A DNA stretch of 64,000 nt, taken from Heliopora coerulea. Its lineage: Eukaryota > Cnidaria > Anthozoa > Scleralcyonacea > Helioporidae. The notes below the pieces were generated by a model. The model saw only the letters and a program-made list of their open reading frames with translations. It was not told where the DNA came from and searched no databases. The position numbers were made by a program, and so were the translations under genes. The stretch is from positions 426,001-490,000 of the forward strand of contig JASJOG010000170.1 in the NCBI GenBank assembly GCA_030142905.1. Reading direction: 5' to 3'. How positions within the stretch are numbered: the first letter of the stretch is position 1; every line of letters starts with the position of its first letter. Below are positions 60,501 to 64,000 of the stretch, piece by piece.

Positions 60501-63361
60501 TGTCTTGTGAATTTTACACCAGCCCACTATAGCATTCGTGTGCAACAATGACAGCAGTAAATTTCCCTCACATTTTATCGGTTGTGTTGTAAGCCGGATG
60601 AAATATGTGTTCAGCAAACATACCCAATGAAAGTGAACCTTCTGTTGTTTGAAAAAAACATGGAAAAAACATAGCTTTAATTAAAATGTTTAACCTGGTA
60701 TCCATACAAAAATATTACTTCCACAAGCTAGCATGGAAAGAATGAAGTGGGAATGAGCCATTTATTCTAGATTTTCATAGTATGCTGACAATTTTTATCC
60801 GAGCCAAAACTTTTTGTGGAGTAAAAGGAGCATTATAGATGTGCAAAATACTAAAGCACTAAAAATATACAACTTTCTACATGCAAATCAATGAAACTTT
60901 TGTTGTTTATTTCTTCTTTCTTCTAATGTCCCAAATGTACACTGTTCACCTGGTTATAAAACACTTTTGTTGCTTCATTAGGCAGTTGGTTCGTTTAATG
61001 AATACTACCGAAATGCTCTCAGGTTCCTTGGCTGTGTTGATGTGACTGAGTTGCCAGGTATGGAAAACTTCCTTGTAACCATCAGTTATCTTAGCAAGGG
61101 AAGGCAAATTAACGTTTCCTGGTAACTTCACTAAATAACCCAAAGAAAGCCAGCATTGCTTAGAGATAGTGTTCATTTGCAAAGTCCATTGTTAAACTGC
61201 TCAAAACTTTTAGTAAAGGTTTTAAGTTCATGAAGTAACAGCTATGCGACTCTTGGCCAATCAGAGTTGATGTTTTTGACATGTTGATTTATAATGAACA
61301 TTTCAAAATAAATATACTCATTATCAACAGAAGAAGTAAATTTAAACGGCGAAAAAATATGTTTGACTCAAAATTAATGCCAGCTAGATGCTGCACTTAC
61401 AATTAACGGACTTAGTAAATGCCTGAATGTTAGAAGATACCGTCGAAGTTTCGATTTGAGTGTTTCCGTGTAACTTGAAAGTTTCTAACTGAACCAGTTC
61501 GTGTGGGGTGCTGGTAGTACAGTGATAGTGCACGTGTCTCTCACTACTGTGACTTGGGTTTGATTCCAACTCTGTGCTGTTATCTGATTAAAGTTACCTT
61601 GGTCACATGTGAGAAGAGTGTTGTCCAGTTTGACTATACCAAGCATTACAGGTTTTCTCCCGGTACTCCGGTTTCTTCGTGTAGTAACACTGGACCCATG
61701 AGGGGTGGCCCTTACTGGACCTCTAGGGAAAACAGCTCAGGTAGCTGATAGGGTTATCCAGTATAAATAAAGGTGCTTTACCTTTACCTTATGTATGCAA
61801 ATGAAACTTGTATTGTCTTTGTCTGTTGTAGCCAAAGAGCAGCAAGAAAGAGCATTCAACTTGGCACTAGCTGCACTTTTAGGTGGCGATGTCTATAACT
61901 TCGGGGAATTGGTATGCTGAAACTGGTTATTCCCACTGTATAATAGGATGAGAATATACTACTTAGCTAGTACCTGGATGAGATTTCTGGCAGCGGTGTC
62001 AGTATGGCACTGCAGGGGTCAATATCATGATCACTGTGCATGTACTGGAGCATGCGTGTTGGTGTGAGTTGTTGAGTGGGTGTTGATGTGCTGGCGTTGG
62101 TAAGAAAGTGTTGGTACGTGAGTGTTAGTGAGCGAGTGCTGGTGTGTTGATGTTGGCGTTTGGGGGTTGATGTGCTGGCGTTGGTAAGAAAGTGTTGGTA
62201 TGTGAGTGTTAGTGAGCGAGTGCTGGTGTGTTGATGTTGGCGTTTGGGGGTTGATGTGCTGGCGTTGGTAAGAAAGTGTTGGTATGTGAGTGTTAGTGAG
62301 CGAGTGCTGGTGTGTTGATGTTGGCGTTTGGGGGTTGATGTGCGGGTGTTGGTGTGTTGGTGTTGGCGTGTGTGTGTTTGTATGCGAGTTCTGGTGTGTG
62401 GGTGTTTGGTGTATGAATCACAGTTTGTGATGGTTGGCCTTTGGGTGAGTTTTTGCATGTCAGGATTGTACATTTTGGGACCCAGCCAGAACCAATTGCG
62501 AAAATGCAGCACTTGGAATAAGATTCGCATTTTTAGCTACTGGTTCGGTCCGTGTATTCGAGTCGTAAAATGTATGGTTTTCACACTCGAAAACGTACTT
62601 TCCTTTAATATAGACTTCATTTCATGTGATCGTTTGTAATATCCTTCCAATATTCTCTTGAAACTATAACGTCCAGTATCCTATTTACGGGACACCTCTA
62701 GAACAAAAGGAACAATGGAATGGACAAAACAATAACAAAGACATAACAATAAACAAATGAAAAAATTCAAGCGTTAAATGGTTAAGTATATGTAAGTTTA
62801 TTATCTGGCTGTGGCAGCGAGTGGTCCGAATATGGAAATCCTGCAATTTGATTGGTTCATAAGCGGTCGGATATTTCCGGTATTGCCCGCTCAATGAGGT
62901 TTAAAAAAGCCTTGTTTGTACCGATTAAAAGTTAAGAATTTCGAAAATATACACTGTGAAGATGTATTATCACGCAGAGTGAAGTTGGTGAAGAAAATCT
63001 ATACGAGATAACGACAGAATTGCAGGTTTTTGACATTCTGTATCTTTGCACTTATCAACTATATTTTGGTAAAGCCATAAAATAAACTATTTATTGACCT
63101 CGCTTGTTCGGTTTGTTCTATTGAAAAATCAGAATTTGCTGTGCTTGTCTCGGTCCCTACTTGAAAACAACGGCCCGATATTCCACTAGTACAGACCTCA
63201 CGCTCGGTCAGTGACTAGTAAGTATTATCTGTGCTAAAAGTGCTTTTATCGATGTTGTGTTTCCTTCTTTCTCACTTTGTAGCTTGCGCACCCTATTCTG
63301 AATTCAATAAAACGATCAGAACACCAGTGGGTGGTGAACTTACTTTACGCTTTCAACAGTG
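57542..63361 (+). CDS. PSMD13: 26S proteasome non-ATPase subunit 13 (Rpn9), 5' part
   Basis: Ten exons: 57542-57636, 57846-57924, 58036-58070, 58561-58616, 59525-59568, 60042-60128, 60243-60338, 60982-61057, 61832-61911, 63283-63361. All phases agree; they encode 242 residues. Family blocks are clear: LWHQLTLKLLDFV, INPLSLMEIVL, TAIGNLKLAQKKLEETK, TTVHSRFYNLSSSYDQ, YYRNALRFLGCVDVTELP, EQQERAFNLALAALLGGDVY, HPILNSIKRSEHQWVVNLLY. The protein is a lid subunit of the 19S regulatory particle and scaffolds the proteasome through helical repeats and a C-terminal PCI domain. The family is about 376 residues, so the PCI end lies beyond 64000; the last donor here is GTG|GTAAGT-like at 63362. The ATG at 57542 matches the family start. 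Confidence 0.95.
61508..61795 (+). mobile_element. tRNA-derived SINE in PSMD13 intron 8
   Basis: The head has an A box-like TAGTACAGTGATAG and a B box-like GGGTTTGATTCC at tRNA spacing. It is followed by a body of about 200 bp and a short tandem tail TTTACCTTTACCTTA. It shows no coding capacity. This is unrelated to the CCGGT-type tRNA-like repeats elsewhere in the window. Confidence 0.6.
62083..62400 (+). repeat. 84-bp minisatellite plus TG-rich tail
   Basis: TTGATGTGCTGGCGTTGGTA recurs at 62083, 62167 and 62251, giving three full 84-bp units with very few differences, then degenerate TGTTGG-rich sequence to about 62400. The unit is a multiple of three, so frames stay open on the minus strand. 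It lies in PSMD13 intron 9. Confidence 0.9.
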
Positions 63362-64000
63362 GTAAGTAGTGTTTCTTAGGGTCTTTTTACATGATACAAT
63401 TGTCCAATACGATTGTTCGTCCCGACGTATCCGGTTAACTCACTAGAGTCTTCCGGACCTATTGCTACTTCAGTGAGCCAATCAAAAGTAGGAATTGTCC
63501 ATTTGCGACAGCATTCTTTACACAACCTGTACCTTCAGAAAAAATGACTTAGCAGTTGCAGGTTTCAGTCTTCTTGTACGACAAAGCAGGAGAAGCTTAC
63601 CCTACATTGCCTGGACCAACCTGACGTCAAATTGTGGAAGCCGAGCTTCCAAACACTTGCTTTTTGGGCACTTTTCAAATTTTTATCAGTAAATGTTAAC
63701 GAAAGTCAGAAGGGAGGAAGTCGGTAGATCTCGAAGAAAAAAAGAGATGTGGTGTATTTGAAGATGGATAACTCAGCTTCTCGGACTTGAATCCCAAGGG
63801 TTTGAGAAGTTAGAAACTAACCACTTTCCAAAGGTTATTTTGTTTACTGGCAATTGATGAACCAGGCGGGAACAGTAATCTGAATATAAAAATCAATGCC
63901 CAGCAAAACAAGCAGAATCAAACCATGACCACAAACTTTGAGTTTGAAAGTATTTTAATACTTACGTTTCTTTGCATCTCGCAACATCGTCAGAGCTGGA
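63362..64000. other. PSMD13 intron 10 (start)
   Basis: No exon matching the next PSMD13 segment was found before the window end, so the following exon lies outside. Confidence 0.6.

Noticed and set aside
61967..62530. 187-residue minus-strand frame with tandem HQHTSTRSLTLTYQHF repeats
   Set aside because: It is the translation of an 84-bp minisatellite in a PSMD13 intron, antisense to the gene.
1..64000. CRISPR arrays, operons or prokaryotic defence systems
   Set aside because: No regular repeat-spacer pattern or gene clusters; the window is clearly eukaryotic with spliced animal genes.

Overview
This is a eukaryotic, AT-rich, intron-rich nuclear window. Animal orthologues (PSMD13, TMEM19, M1AP), GT-AG introns, TTAGGG-like blocks, a Penelope-like element with a GIY-YIG nuclease, and the dense mix of MITEs, tRNA-like repeats and microsatellites fit an anthozoan cnidarian, most likely a stony coral. 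The species assignment is inference. Gene models were built by hand from conserved protein blocks, GT-AG junctions and reading phase; every exon-exon phase quoted below was checked for continuity.

Layout. 1-20 kb: a repeat-rich block holding two complete copies (2511-5103 and 14140-17796, minus strand) of a small three-exon gene that I do not recognise, with extra first-exon copies at 8.8, 10.0 and 20.0 kb. This block also carries a 606-bp-armed palindrome with tRNA-like sequences (11067-12324), a cluster of MITE-like repeats at 6.1-7.6 kb and telomere-like tracts. 20-24.3 kb: a pogo/Tigger-type remnant (21630-22448) and unassigned DNA. 24.3-37.8 kb: a six-exon plus-strand gene for a 1089-residue protein with an unrecognised N-terminal part, a Ser/Gln/Pro-rich middle and about 19 ribonuclease-inhibitor-type LRRs; a Penelope-like element and a MITE sit in its introns. 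39.1-39.95 kb: an array of tRNA-like repeats. 41.1-44.7 kb: TMEM19 (minus strand, two exons) with a long GGAA-type microsatellite in its intron. 45.2-46.7 kb: a 5'-truncated non-LTR retrotransposon. 48.5-56.4 kb: a complete 14-exon M1AP orthologue (minus strand) that includes a 12-nt microexon. 57.5 kb to the window end: the first ten exons of PSMD13/Rpn9 (plus strand), head to head with M1AP, the last exons lying outside the window.

The genes do not form an operon-like unit. TMEM19 is an integral membrane protein of unclear role, M1AP is a meiotic protein, PSMD13 is a 26S proteasome lid subunit. The most novel material is the small duplicated three-exon gene, the LRR gene with its unknown N-terminal region, and two independent palindromes carrying related tRNA-like sequences.
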